Below are positions 1-13,163 of a stretch of DNA of 64,000 nucleotides, piece after piece. The stretch covers positions 200,870 to 264,869 of the forward strand of contig PDUO01000012.1 in NCBI GenBank assembly GCA_003008705.1. The letters run 5' to 3'. The notes beneath the pieces are model-generated. The model made no database searches. It was not told the origin of the DNA and worked only from the letters and a program-made list of their open reading frames with translations. Origin of the DNA: Pezicula radicicola. Lineage: Eukaryota; Ascomycota; Leotiomycetes; Helotiales; Dermateaceae. A program made the position numbers and the translations under genes. Numbering within the stretch: position 1 is the first letter of the stretch; each line of letters starts with the position of its first letter.

Positions 1-3000
1 ACAGCTAGAGTAATAATCAGCAGGATACTCAACGAGAGATTCACATTGGCTTACAAGTTGACTCCAATACGCGGTCGTAGATGTCAAAAGTCAAGAGTGG
101 AGTTGGCAGTTTCCGGAAGTATTGCTTAAGAACGCTCGTTACAGCGGTGATATCAAGCCCTGGGTCTGAGATATCATAATCCTCGGTCTTGTCAAAGCCT
201 TCCTGGATGATCTTGACCTGGCCACTACCACCAGTCTTGCGGTAGATTCCTTCAATATCCATACCTCGCAATTCTACCTCCTCAATACAACGAGTTACCA
301 CGCTAGGAATTTGGCGGCGCTCGTAAGTAGCCCGCTCAACAAGATCAGATCCAAACAAGACCGATGGATCTTCGGCGAGTGAGATGTTGCTGCTAGACAT
401 CGACTTGGGCATTGTGTTGGCCTTCTTGAACAGTCCAAATCCTCCTTGCCTTGGATCGTTTGCCTGGGAACGAGGGAGGCTGCTTGGCCCACCGGCTGGT
501 GCCTCAACTGGGACTACTGTCATGTTGTAAGGCATTCCGATGTTATCACCAGGTTGACCAGGCCATTGACCTCGCTCCTTTTCGACGGAAGCGAAGGCGC
601 CTTTGAACCCCTTCGAGACACCCTTAGCGACCGTCTGGCCACCCTTCTTCCAGTTGAATTTTTTCGCTTGACCTTTGCGAATGTTGATCACATGCGGAGC
701 CGAAAGCACAGTTGCCGGCTCCATGCTTGGATCCTGGTCCATGGGCTGCGGATAGCTGCTGCTGCTGGCGGTCGAGGCGGGGCCAAACAGAGTAGTGGTA
801 GTCGATGGCCGAAGGCTTGCATCATCTAGATGAACTGACGCATTAGATTTCTCCTTGCTGTGATTGGTATAGATCCCCAAACCGTTTAGAGGAGGTCTTG
901 GACTCTCGACGCTTCCACTTTGAGCTTTGAAACGCTCTTGTATCTGGTGCGTTAGATCATTGTTCATATCTGCCAGCTGTGCATTCTTTGAGGATAATTG
1001 CTCGAATTCAACCAAAGCTCTATCACGATCAGCCACAATTTGAGCTTTCTCCTCCATGAGTTCGTTGCGCTCCTCATACAACGCCTCAACTGCACTTGAC
1101 ATAGACTGCTTTAGCCGTTCTAGTTTCTGAACAAACTCTTTTATGGCAGAATCTTCTAACTCGGCAATGTCAATAGGCTGTTTTGAATCCTTTGCGCGTT
1201 CAACGTATCCAGCTAAAACTTCGAGTTGTCGAATCATGATCTCTGTCTGAGAATCAAGAACTGAAACAGTCTTCCTTTTCTCAATCAACTTCTTGTTCAA
1301 CGTCTTCAGATCCCTATCGTTATCGAAGTGACGTTCAAGCTCGGCTACTCGCTGTTCGGAATTGCGCAATTTTCTTCTCAGTACAGCGGAGTCTTCGCCG
1401 GAAACTGGCGAGCTCATAGATATAGGACTGCTAACTTGGTTGGCCGAGTTCTCGTTTTCAACAATTGGGCCTCCCGGTGGCCATCGCGGCGAAGATGTTG
1501 TGCGGGTAGTCGTCTCGCTCATGCTACGACCATGTCGAACATTGCTGCTTGTGTCGCTGCTATTCCTACCGTGACGCACTGCGTTGGAGACACGGCGCAG
1601 AATTGATTGCGAACTCTCGTCGGTACCCAATATCCGCGCCATATCCTCATCCATGGTAAAATCTCCACCGGCGCTCCACCGTGGTAATTTAGGCGAGGCC
1701 GGAGCCCCGTTTGCTTGTGTTGCGGGTTCGGTGGTTGGGGGAGCAGGTGGTGCTCTTGGGGCCATGTAAGAGTCGCTCATCTGTTGCTTGGGAGCAGACG
1801 CGCGGGCAGATGCACGAGTTGGGGGAACCAGTTCATCCTTCATGGGCGATTGTAAAAGGGTAGGTCCGGAGATTGTCTTGCCGTTAACCGTTGGTGTTAC
1901 ACCCGGAGTATCTGAAGAAGAGGCTGACGACGGAGATGTATCAGCTCCAGAAGAAGAGCTCATGCTACTCTTGATGACGGCGGTTCCAATCTCCTTCCGT
2001 GGTATTGATTTTGTACCTGCCGAATCATGTCTCTTTGGTATTGTGGAATTGTTTGATTCCATAGATAGCCGTGATTCAGGATCATCTCTGAGTCTGGAAT
2101 CCTGTGAAGACCGGGGGGTTCCAGCCTTCTCTGCTGCAAGCGATGACTTAGGAGAGTCAGTTCGTGGGATGCTGATGGTAGACTCCTTGCGAGGTGGCAG
2201 CGCCGGTTTGGGTGAGCCTTCACTTCCATTTATGTCTGACAGAGAGTTTTCTCTTGAGCTTCCACCCCTCTTCCCCTTTGGAACCTCACCTAGCCTAAAC
2301 TTCTCTGTCGATGATTGTCTCTTGCCATTGGTCTTCCCATTTGGAGAACTCGCATGTTGTACCCGGGTATCATCACCTCCAGTGGCTGCCGCCGCCTTTC
2401 CAGATGGACCTTTTGTTGCAGCTGATTGAGCTTTGCGAATACTCTCCCTGATTGCGGATGAATCGACGTTATCTGATGACGGTTGCCGACCCTTCTCCTG
2501 AAATGCGATATGTGGCGTAGAGCTAGCACTCGCATCTCTTGAAACTGACCTTCCTTGCGCATCTCGAGCAGAGTTCTTTGCGGAGATGCCAAAATAATCC
2601 TTATCGGACTTTGCAGTCTCATTGCGCTTCGGCTGTTCTACAAAATTCTCTGACACGGATCTTGGGGTCATGGTAGGCGCTGGACTTGGATCCAGGGCAA
2701 GTGGAATGAAGAAGCTCTCGCTATCTCCAGCATTAGCATCTGAAGCTTGTGAGATTGTAGAATGTCGGTGGTTCTTGTACGTTGAGGTAGGCAGAGTCAG
2801 TCCGTTTCTAGGGGTATCAGAGGACGTCTTTGGTTCCGGTGAGGGGGGCCGCCGCGAACTGCTTCTTGAAGAGGAGTCATGTTTTGTGTAGCCTGGACGA
2901 GGTCGAGGAGATAGCTCAGTCGGCGTGTCGGTGTCTACGGACTCTGGGGTCTCACTAGATGGAGAAAAGGCACTCTGCAATATAGCATTGGGCGGAAGAG

Positions 3001-3673
3001 CTGGAAGAGACTTGTCGACCAGCATGGGACTTTGATCCTCCTTTTTCTGTTTCGATGCCGCCGCAGCCCTTGATTTTTTCCTTCGTCTCGCCATGAGTGA
3101 TTCGTGACAACTCATACAGAATATGCCCTGCGATGTTCGTGCGTATCTAAGGTTCTCGATCTTGCGCTTACAATTCCTGCACCGAAAACAAGTTGCACAG
3201 AATGCTTGGTCGCCCGTGAGAATTGCTAAGTCCTCGATCTTGTTTCCACATGCACTACAGCTGTATGTACAATTGTTGCATATAAGGGAGCCGTCACCAA
3301 GGAGGAGCAGATTCGCGTCGGAATCAAGGAGTGTGCCGCAGGTGTTGCATCGGAAGCAATTCAAATGCCATCGATTGCCAGCTTCAGAAAGGTTAGTAGT
3401 GCTGGATTCCGATACCATACGTGGCATGGTGGGTATCAATGGTGAGTGAAGAGAGCGTTGCTAAACACTGGGGAATTTAGAAGAATGGTTTCCTTACCAA
3501 GTTCGAACGCCTTGCCTTCCTCGAGGATCTATCGATGCACCATTGTCAGCACAACCTCATAAGCTTCACACACACAACCGCTCAGACAGACTCACGTCGC
3601 CGCATCCTTTGCACGGATATGCCACATCGTCGCCATCCATGGGCGAATCCAGATAATCGCCAGGCGACTCCAT
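1..3673 (-). CDS. LIM-domain RhoGAP, Rga1 type (3' end outside window)
   Basis: A Rho GTPase-activating protein expected to act on Cdc42/Rho at sites of polarised growth. I splice it as exon 3596-3673, exon 3498-3528, exon 55-3381 and a last partial exon ending at 4-1; all junctions are GT/AG and phases agree. The start MESPGDYLDSP is chosen because splicing completes the first LIM finger (CKGC... HLNC... CNTC), which an unspliced start would truncate. A second LIM follows (CSAC... CATC... CRNC... CMSC). Residues ~130-700 are Ser/Pro-rich and disordered, ~720-880 form a coiled coil, and a RhoGAP domain begins near residue 1060 with the arginine-finger context GIYRKTGGSGQVK. About 1145 codons are present; the RhoGAP domain continues beyond base 1. 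Two LIMs plus coiled coil plus RhoGAP fits Rga1/Rga2 better than Lrg1, which has three LIMs. Confidence 0.9.
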
Positions 3674-6600
3674 CTTGAAATTTGACGGCTCGGCCGTCAA
3701 GACGACCTTGATCTATCCAATATCAACAACAGCTAAGCTTCCACCTCGAGTATTCCACTCTGCTGATCAGATAATATCATGAATTGCGAGATGCGAACTC
3801 TCTGGACGATACTAAAAGTTGGGTCTTCCTCCAGTCCTTCGAGAGCACGGGCACAACGGGTTGCGTCGTCGCAAGGTACAGGGAGCACGAGCAGACTAGT
3901 CGATCATTAGACGTGTACTTCAATGTATTGATTCGTGGTCTGTCGTCAAAAGAATGGTGGGGAGGAATGGGTGACAGCCGTCAATGGGAAGATGGATGGA
4001 TGATAGTGATGGAATGTCGGCGACCCGGGCTGAGGTTCATCACAGCAGTGAACGAAGGCAGGAGAGGCTGATGATGCCACAGGAAGCTTAGGAGGACATT
4101 CCAGACACGGCCAAGCCGCTTTGGGGTTGGAGTTAGGTTCGTCTTTGAGTTGAAGTGGGTGGAGCTTCTGGTGTTGCAGCACTAATAATACGTTACTCGA
4201 GGGGCACCATAAGGTCAGATCATTGGAAAGGGTTGAAGATGCCAGGGGGGGTGGCCACGACTGCTGTCCAGCGGAGCAAGCAGCGAGTGCCCGGAGCATA
4301 CTGCGAACATTTTTTTAAGTTGTTCCTGAAAGCTGAAACATATTTCCTGCATAGGTGGCCTGCGAAAGGTCTGACTGCTGCTATAAGTACGAGTTCTTAT
4401 GTTACTCTCTCTATGGCTGGCAACAACACTGGCATGCAACAGCCGTACGGCGCCGTAGAGTGCACCCAATAGTAGTGTGAAGCTGTGCTGAGGAATTTGC
4501 CCAATTCATCCTAAAGCCGCACCGTATTATCTGAGGGGAGAAGCACAAGAAGCGAGTTTCATGTAAAAAGTGCAGCCAACCTCATCGTATCAGACTTCCA
4601 GCATAAAGGCGTCGTGTGCAGGCTGATCCAAATTCGCTCCAAGGCTGACTGCCTCACTAGAAGGGTAGCCACACACTTGCGCATCCTTTCATCTCGTAGG
4701 AAACGGCAGTACCTGTCGAACAACTATATGTGAAAAGGTACTGTAGGTATGCTGCAACCCAAGCAAAATATTTCCGAACACATGGCAAAGTTGAGTCGCC
4801 CGTGGATGATAATATTTGATATAATAATATATGATATGCTTTTTATTGCGAGGAACCTCGCTTCACCAACAGGCCCAACCCCTTTTTCCATTCCCCAATT
4901 TCAGGGACGGACGACAATTCACACGAAAGTCTTGTTGCATCATCATCATTATTTCTTGGTATATACACCGTCAGCAGTACCGGTACAGTACACCAACACA
5001 CCCAGACGCGAGAACCTTTTACGAGTACATCTTAACGTCTTATTATATCACTCCCACTCAAGGATAGTACAGTACCCGTATCATAGCATCTGCAGCTAGC
5101 TCACGGCACAGGATCTGTTGGTTCCCACGAAGAAATTCCGCCATCCCTCGATTGAATTTTCTACGGGTCAGCGTCGCACAAGCTGCCGAGTAATAAGGTA
5201 CCATTCTTCCAACGAACAGCGCGGGTTCCTGAACACGCACAAGGCGTCGTTTTTAACGGTTGATCTCCCTCGTTCCCGAGTTCGTTCGTTTCCTGTCAGG
5301 CTGTCTCAAAGTAGCTCCAAAGTTCGTCAACCTGGTGAACTTGTCGAAATAGGCTCAGGTACCATCGTAAACAGAAACCAAGCGCAGGTACAGTACGTAC
5401 ATCCGTAGCCCTATGAATGATTTAAACAGTGCGTAACTCTCCGAACTCTCTTATTTATTAGCCACTTAAGAGCTGGGGGACGACGACAAAAAGAGGCTCA
5501 GCGAGCACGATCGGCTGTTTGATGCGCATTCAGGCGAAATCTATTCATCTACTCCGTACTCGAGATATTGTCCGTCTAGCATCTTGAACAGATAGTGTTT
5601 CTGTCCTTTTGGTACTATCAGAGAAGGTGTTTCAAGATATTCCAAGACTGTGGAGCTCAATCTTCCACGCTGGACAGTGCAAACTCTCCTTTATCCCTCA
5701 GCCAGGTTGCGCTACCTAGATACGGAGGTTACCTACGGAGTAAGGTTACTCAACTGTGCCGCCAGCATCAGCACTTCCTCACTTGAATTCTTGCAGCCCA
5801 AGCTGGAAAGGGTCCTGTCGTAACAATTCATTTCAAAGTCACGATAGCTCAAAGTCCTATCTGATAAATCTGGGATCTCAGTCAAGAAGTAGTTCATCAA
5901 AACATCTTCCAGGGGCCCCCTGCTACTTGCGCAATCCCAGTCATTTGAAAGCTGCAAGACCTCGGAGGGGTCAAGATGATCTTCGGGCGGCGTTCGGCGT
6001 GGAGCTGGAGGGCTAGAAGCTCAACCCCCTATTAGGTTTAGCGGTACAGCTGGCTCAACTGGCGACCTGCATGCGGATTAAGCGCTGCTAATCATTACTT
6101 ATGAGCCCTAAGAAGTGCTGAAATCCAATCATTTTGTCGAGGGTGTGACAGGTCTCAGATGTTTGTCGTGCACCATGTGGGGGTGCCCATCTTTGTAAGA
6201 AATCTGTAAAGAGGAAGACGGCCATGATGGCTGGCAAGCTTGTAGACCTGAGTTTAAGTTCTCAAATGAATTACTGTCTTTCGTTTGCAGCGGCAAACAC
6301 GAGTTTATAACACCCTCACCACACTCCCATGTATCTTGATCGTCAACAAGAGTATTCTTAATCTTAGCTCAAGTTGAGCAAGCAACCTGTAAGTGCTCTT
6401 TTAGACGTCCGTTACGAAGCTAGATTGAGTTCTCCATTAATCACTTTCGCACAATAACTCTTTGTAGAGGTCAGGATATTCTACATAACTGTTAATATTG
6501 TGCCGTTTCTTATGAAAGAGGTTAGATACTTATCGTAGTTTGATCAATTAATAAGAACACAATTAAGATATAGCAATTGTATCTTACTCTTCTAATTTGT

Positions 6601-7346
6601 CTTGTTGAAAGTTGCATTCATCTCGAGCATTCATTGGATCGCTTAATGAGAGATTGAAAAGGGGAAACAACAGCCACTAGTCTCTTTTATTCAATTGTTA
6701 AAGATGTTAATGTCACAGACAAGCGAAGTGCTGTCATGACCGTCACGAAAGAATAAAAAGAGATTGAAATAAATCAATTAAGGAACTTAGTCAACTCAAG
6801 TGAGTTACAAGAAGGATAAGGATTAAGTGGCTTACCATCAGCACCAGCATCAACAAGAAATAATTAGGTAGGGTGGAATAGCTGTCCCTTAGAATAAATA
6901 CCAACTGAGAAAAATTGATCATTAGCTAGGAGGAATGGCTCTTGCGATGGGTTTACCACAGTTGGAATCATAGTCACTCTACATACACTATCCCTTTGTG
7001 TGTCTTACGGCCCTCTAGACAGGGATTCGGCACCCTGAGAATTCTACCACCAAAAAATATATGTATTTTACCGTGCACGTCCCGGGACATAGGTAGAGGG
7101 CCGTGAGACACACAAAGGGATACTCCTATACTTGCGAGAGATCATAGCGTAAATAGTAGGAAAATAATAAAAGTACAATGGTTAGAGGAAGTATAAGTAT
7201 TTGGTGACCTAGAAGAGAATTTCTCCGTGGAAGTGACCTTGTGAGATCGCTAACTGCGAATTGTGTCAAGATGGTTAGATCAGTGCCAATTCATTGCCTC
7301 TTCACTCTTTCCCGTACCAAGTGGTCCGCAATTTGTGCCAGTTAAA
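3674..7346. other. gene-poor intergenic region
   Basis: About 3.7 kb with no supportable gene apart from one MITE at 6991-7120. The first few hundred bases are the presumed promoter and leader of the LIM/RhoGAP gene. Open frames here are short, overlap one another on both strands and lack recognisable domains. Three copies of the palindrome-like 9-mer GTACAGTAC lie at 4983, 5067 and 5388. From about 6300 the sequence becomes AT-rich. Confidence 0.6.
6991..7120. mobile_element. MITE with 27-bp TIRs and TA target duplication
   Basis: A 130-bp element without coding capacity. Its left end (6991-7017, beginning TCCCTTTGTGTGTCT) and right end (7120 back to 7094) are inverted copies matching at 26 of 27 positions. 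Both ends abut the dinucleotide TA (6989-6990 and 7121-7122), the target duplication expected of Tc1/mariner or pogo-type transposases. Size, TIRs and absence of an ORF fit a miniature inverted-repeat element mobilised in trans. The family is not identified. Confidence 0.75.
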
Positions 7347-8578
7347 TCATGTTGTGAAATTTTTGTCTCTTTCCAACTTGGCTTGCTGCGCTACAAGGTG
7401 GTTGCAATGCGACTCTAGTAAGATTGTTGGCATGTTCCTCTTCTGTGTTACCTTGTTGACCGATTCGTTCAATTTCTTTGTAAAATTACAAACACCGTGA
7501 TCCTGGTAGTCATACGAGTTTAATGGCACAACATGGAGTATCTGAGTAGTCTTTAGGTTTGCAGCTAAAACCTCGATACTGCATTTGACCTCGTATGCCT
7601 TCGGCTGCGGCCAAAGATTTATGCGCCTCAACTCTAGGATCAACGACCCAAGGGTTCCTGCATCGCATTGTTTAGACAACCACCCGCAGAACCTTCCGGT
7701 CAGCAACTTCTCGATGATATTGTCGACGCTCGCCAGTAATTGACCGATTATTGTCTCACGGGCTCTGCAGATGCTTTCTACTGGATAGGTTAGCATTGTC
7801 TATTTTTCATTTCTCAGCCCTTTATGCAAGCGGTGGAAAATGAAAATAGTATGCAGAAAAGGTCAAACCGTTGTCTAGACTTCTACAAGCACCCGCTTTC
7901 ATAGGTATGTAGAAGTAGCCTTAGTTCCCCCACATAGCTTCGTTATAGATCTAAGAGATAACGTACCGAGAATTTCCGATGGTAGATGCGCTCCAAAGCC
8001 CTTTCTTATTTACGCACTTGCCACTCGAGTTAATTTGGACCTCCATAACCAACCTATCAACCATACGTCGGAAGATCTCGGTTTGACCATACTCCCAAGC
8101 AATCCACAGCCATTCTTCGTATCCATCTTCGTCCGCCAAATGTTGGATGCCTTGAATCCATTTATCAATCCAAGGGATGACCAAGTGTGTAGCTTGGTAC
8201 TTGTCTGTGATAATGGCAAGATTTAAGAGCTGGTCAAAGGACAAAGTCGCTGGGACTTTGTCAAACTGCAGGTGGGCAATACGCAACACAATAGTTAGTC
8301 CTTCAAGATCGTCATCTTCAAAAGTAATCACTTTTTCGCTGCTAGGCTGCCCTTCGAGGAAGTTCGGTCCTAGCATGACCTTCCAAGGGTCGCAAGCTGC
8401 ACTGTTCAGATTTGTGGAGTCAGTATTGGTTTCCTGGAATTTCGAGCCCAAGAAGACAAACCTCATTGCTGTAGAAGAAACTAGGAGCGTTGTATGCTCG
8501 TGCACTAGTAGCGACATTGATTTGAAGATCACCTTGTGGATCGATATGGACGGTCTTGGCCAGCTTACTGGAAGCCAT
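7347..8578 (-). pseudogene. BTB/POZ-domain protein, apparently frameshifted
   Basis: Similar in plan to the large fungal BTB family: an N-terminal BTB fold with VSSTAM, then WKVMLGPNF, a DDD-rich strand, a leucine-rich helix and ITDKYQATHLVIPWIDKW, followed by a C-terminal segment with TGRFC...KQCDAGTLGSLI...LWPQP. The N-terminus MASSKLAKTVHIDPQGD (ATG at 8578) and the frame encoding LLVSSTAM do not join: the frame shifts by +1 near 8480-8495 with no plausible intron. An intron (donor AG/GTTTGT, acceptor AACAG) then restores the frame to SAACDPWK near 8400. A second intron lies between about 7957 (GTACGT) and 7797-7765; its acceptor is ambiguous (CCAG or CTGCAG). The coding content is well preserved, so this is either a recent pseudogene or a base-call error. 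Confidence 0.55.
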
Positions 8579-9209
8579 TTCGAATGTTGCGCAAGAACGT
8601 TGTTTCAGTTCGTAGCTGTTGCTGTGGTTGTTCTGACAGCGTAAACATTCGGATGTTGAACGTATATATGAGTGTCTCAGATTCACTGCTTAAATCTTCG
8701 AGAGCATTTTGCCTTCAAGAGTGTCTTGGCCACGTGATATATTCTGGGGATGAACGATGCCAGGAACTCTACGAATAATTGACTGCATGCAACATATATC
8801 TCCTCATTTGCGAGACCCGGAAAAGCCCAAGTTTAGCCACTTTTAGCCACCACATACAATGTCAAGCTAGTCTTGGAGCTCATTGTTTCTTGCAAGCTAA
8901 AGGAAGCAGCATAGCAGCATAGGTAGTCTCAACCATCCTCGACTTTAGGAAGACATTGTAAGGAACTGACTAGATGCCAAGAATTTTATTCAATTACAAG
9001 ACACCCCAAAAGAACTCCCCGCTTTCGACTCTGCCATAGCACGCCCCAGAACAATAAAGACACCCGAACGCCAATAATACAAAACCAAACCCACGCACTG
9101 AAAGCGGATACAACCAAAACCCCAGAAACCCCCAGACCAAGAATACACACATTATTACAAACATTTAATTATCCCTTCTTGTCAAGCCCGAATGTTCAAG
9201 CTGAAATGT
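8579..9209. other. intergenic region between BTB relic and STU1
   Basis: Presumed promoter of the BTB gene and 3' flank of STU1. The 3' part (about 8980-9180) is A/C-rich and resembles a 3' untranslated region read on the minus strand. No gene is supported. Confidence 0.5.
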
Positions 9210-12200
9210 TCAAGCTGAAGCAGCAACCTCCCTTTGCTTTTTAACAATATAATAAGTGATCAGGCTCTTTGGATCATCTTTGACCCCCGCGAGCTTGTTC
9301 CAGAATAGAGGCTCTCCAAGTCTTGAGTGCAATGACACACATAGCTGCACAGCATCCATTCTAACGCCACTTTCCGTACTATCCAGACATCTCGTTGCTA
9401 ACTTACACATGTCTGCCACCTCATCGTCATCCGGCACAAAGCTCTTGTTCGTGTCTATTAAGGACTTGAGAACGTGAAGTCCCATGGTCAGGGTGCGGCA
9501 ACCTTCAAGATTCATTTCTTCTTTTTGAAGGCGAGAGGTGATACTGGCAGTCGTTGCTTTAGGATCTGCAAGTACAATTAAATCATTCGAAAGGAGTTCA
9601 AGGCCGCTGACAATATGAGCTCGGGCATCGTAGCAACTGCGTGTTGTGAGGAGAGACTCCAGTCCTTTCGGAACATGTGGTCGAAATGATTCCCGGTCTT
9701 TCTTGTACATGAGCTTGATAGTTCCTAGGATCTGTGCCTTCACATCCTGCACTTTCTCTGGCGAGAGAGAAGCAAGTGGAGCTTCCAAATACTCAAACAG
9801 ACCTAACAGCAATGCATCAAATTTCTCATCCGTCCACGTCGCTTTATTGTCTCTAATCATGCCTTGCAACTTTCGGAAGCCATGAACGTCGAGTGACTTT
9901 GCCATAATTCTTGTTATCCCGCTGTCAAGTAGACGGGAGTTTTGCTTGAATCTCTCTGGTGACATGGGTACAATTTTCCTTGCCTCTTGGGTATCGGAGC
10001 CGGCCCTGGCCAAGTTAGATGCGTCTTCATTGACTGTAACTTCTCCCAGTACAGGCGCAGTAAAGGTTGGTCGCGGGGTTGTTGGATCATCCGTGCTTGA
10101 AAAGGGATCCTCATAGACTTTGAGCGGCTTTACAGGAGTACCAGTAATTGGCTTTTCTTCGTCAGACGAATCAGTATTCGGTGGAGTATTAGACGGTGCA
10201 GGATATGTTTCTTTCAACCCTGTAAGACTTGGAACAACCATCGTGAAGTCCTCAGCACCTCTTGACGGACTAGATCCAAGCATAGAGGGTGCTTTGTTCC
10301 TGGCAGGGCTAATTCGAGGGGAAGCTGTTCGAGGAGAAGCTGCTTTTGGTGAGGATGTCCTGGGAGAAGCTGCGCGAGGAGAGGAGGCTGCTATTCTACT
10401 GACCGTACTTTTGGCTGGACTTGTATGGCTAGATCCACTTGTATGATTTGAATGACTAGTATTAGGTCTTGGTACTGCCCCTCTCTTTGGTGAACTTGTA
10501 GTCGTGGTCGTGGTACTCGGAATCCTACTTTTCTGCGCCTTCAGGTTAGATGGGCTCACATTCGAATCACTGTTGCTGGGACCGTGGCCTGGTCTTCGCA
10601 CAGAATAAGGCCCAGCAGTTGCAGGTCTTGTAATTTCTGGCCGAGGTCGCATCTTCGTCGGTCGCATGGGTGCCACAGAGAGTCCTCCGTGGGCTACAGC
10701 TGTTGATTCTGGGCGGACTACCTTCTTTGGCAGGCTGTCGGAGGTTCCATCTGTAGTCGACGTTGCCGATGACTTGGACGACGAAGACACGGATCGCATG
10801 GGGGAGGCGAAGGAGGACATTGCCGAACCCGGTCTAGCTGGCAGATTATTCTTTGAAGCAGCCACAGCAGCTTTCTTCTGAGCCAACATTGTTTCTCTTA
10901 GGGACGGCTTTGGGGGACCGGTGGTGCTCTTGGAGAACCCAAGTCCTGGGCGAGGGGCGGCAGCAGCCTTTTCTGGTCTCTTAGGTGAGTGTGGGTTGCC
11001 GGGATCCATTTCGAGCAACCTTGACTGGGTGGCATCCAGATTGGCCATAATACTACCAAACGTTAGCTAGTCCTTACTGTCAAAACTACATCGACTTACG
11101 CTTCAGCTTTCGCGGGCCAAATCTCCGCGAAAACCCAGTATGTAGATCTCATATTCTCTCTAACACCAGGGTTGGGATCAGAAAGACCCTTCTTTATACA
11201 CTTGTCAATCAGCTCTAGGCCTCCTGTATGATCAACGTGATTCTTGTGGTGTGCTTCCTTTTTTAACAAGGTCTTTAGCCAACCGGTCGCATAAGTTCTT
11301 GGTTGTACGTTCTTGTCCTGGCATGCAGCCCAGATATGTTGACAAATCCGCAGATTGTATGAGACTTTGCTAATAATGATATCAACGGTCGCATTTCCTT
11401 GTTGAGAGCTGATTTTCTTTGTCCCTCCACAAAGCTTGATTAAATTCTGAAGGAGAATCTCAACCATAGGGTCTAGTCCTGGACCGGCAGTCCTCGCAAT
11501 TTCTTGGATAGCATTACAACCTTCCTTTGAAAGACTGGTTCTTAAAGAGTTTACGGCCTTTAAAATACCATCGAGGAGGCCCTTGATTCCCACAAGGAAG
11601 GCATCGTGAAAATCGCTTGGAGCATTACCGGCATTCAATCTGCGCAATTTGGTGCAACTTTGCTCTCTCTTTAACCAATTGGCCTCAGACTCCTTGCCCT
11701 CAAAGAATGGGTGCATATCTCGGAAAGTGTCCTCTAACTCCCTTTGGGTGTTGACATAGGCGGGGTCCACATGTTCGACTTTGATCTCAATTACTGGAGT
11801 CGCAGGCCGAACACTGGATATCGACGACGCACTCTTCCCAAAATGACTGGGTCTAATCACCTCTTCAGGCGCTTCTAGTGCCGTATCACCAATTTGGGTC
11901 TGAGGGCCACCGGGTCCCAGGTGGCTCGTGATGGTGGCAACGATTGACGGGCGAACCCCTGTAACTTTCATCTGTTTCTTGAGATCAGATTTCGCCGCAT
12001 TTGGTGCGTTCCTAATCAAGATTAGTACTAGTTTCACATGGTGATACCGTCAACATACTGGAAGAGCTCGATAACGGCGTTTTTGGCGTTGTCCCTAATC
12101 ATGCCATCCGCATCTTCGAGTAACTCCATGAACGTCGGGACAAATCCCTTGAACTGTAAACCGTGCTCCCGGTGCATCTATAGAGGTGTTCGATTAGCAA

Positions 12201-12707
12201 TTTCCCTGCCAAGTATGCCGAGTTCGTAGGTCGATGACTGACCTGAACAATCCAATGCATGCAAGCTTCCTTTCCCCTTGAGCTCTTGCCCACCAGGCCT
12301 GTATTTTTGACTGCCCTTTCCACGTCCATCGGTGCTGCTGTCCATATTGTCGTGAGGCATTGCGCAGCAACTTGTCTAAATTTCTCTTTCTGGTCGCCCA
12401 TTTTCTCTACCACTAGAGGTAACGTCCGCGCCGCCTCCTTCGCAATATATTTCGGCTCCTGGCGAGTCAATCGCGTGAGAAGGTGATTGAGTGTTGAGAA
12501 GCTAGCGTTTACGAGTGCTGCTTGTTGCGCCGACATAGCTATCCGCACAGCTTCAAAAAGAGTCGATATACTAGTGTCTGGGACATTGTGCTGTTTTATG
12601 CCGGATTTGATTGTATTGATTTGATTGACTTTCGCATCAACTGACGCATTGCTTCCAATTAGAGATAGCAAGTTTGTGACTTGCTCTTCGGAGATCTTTT
12701 CGCCCAT
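9210..12707 (-). CDS. STU1: STU1, CLASP-family microtubule-binding protein
   Basis: CLASP/Stu1 proteins bind plus ends and kinetochore microtubules and promote tubulin rescue, keeping spindles bipolar. Four exons splice in phase: 12243-12707, 12059-12177, 11100-12011 and 9210-11052 (donors GTCAGT, GTATGT, GTAAGT), giving 1112 aa. The N-terminal ~240 residues are TOG-like HEAT repeats. A CLASP-N/TOG domain spans about 290-500 (helices around ESEANWLKREQSC and STYWVFAEIWP). A Ser/Pro/Lys-rich basic linker follows, with iterated ASPRTSSPK-type motifs and a KSRIP sequence matching the SxIP motif for EB1 binding. A conserved C-terminal helical region (residues ~870-1110) ends the protein. The start MGEKISEEQV is the only in-frame ATG upstream of the conserved region. 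It is divergent to the gene at 13164. Confidence 0.93.
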
Positions 12708-13163
12708 GTTGATGACAGGCAGAGCAATCTGCTCGGATTCTTCTCTGCAGGTGATTACGTTAGTAGAAGGACGAGGCTGGCGACCTATATGCGCGTGGAA
12801 TGTCGCAGGGCACAGATGTGCGCCGTACTCTGGTCTGGAATCTACTCACATAAGTGTTAATCTCTCAAGCAATGTGTTGTGGTGGTGCAGAACTTTGTCG
12901 AGGTGTTTTGTTTATGAGCGTCGCCCTGTCACCCTGGCTGGTTGTCCCCACGCGACCGTTAGCGTATTTCCTACATCCCTGCACCTACTGTGAAGCTTAA
13001 CTCACTCCAGACCCAGTGTAGTACCTTACCTACAATCAATTCCTCCAAGCTCTGCATCTAATAATACTCCACCCACAAAACAGCCAATTCTACGCGGGCA
13101 GAACTCAAGGCTCATCAAACATCAAACAACAAACAACCCTAGCAGACTCACAAGTTATCATCA
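12708..13163. promoter_or_regulatory. shared intergenic promoter of STU1 and the metallopeptidase gene
   Basis: A 456-bp region between two divergent ATGs, so it must carry both 5' leaders and promoters. The right half (about 13010-13160) is C/A-rich with CAAAC tracts leading to the plus-strand ATG, as is common in fungal leaders. No TATA box or specific operator is clear. Confidence 0.5.

Noticed and set aside
1788..2429. 213-codon plus-strand frame inside the LIM/RhoGAP gene
   Set aside because: A shadow of the Ser-rich coding region on the opposite strand; no domain.
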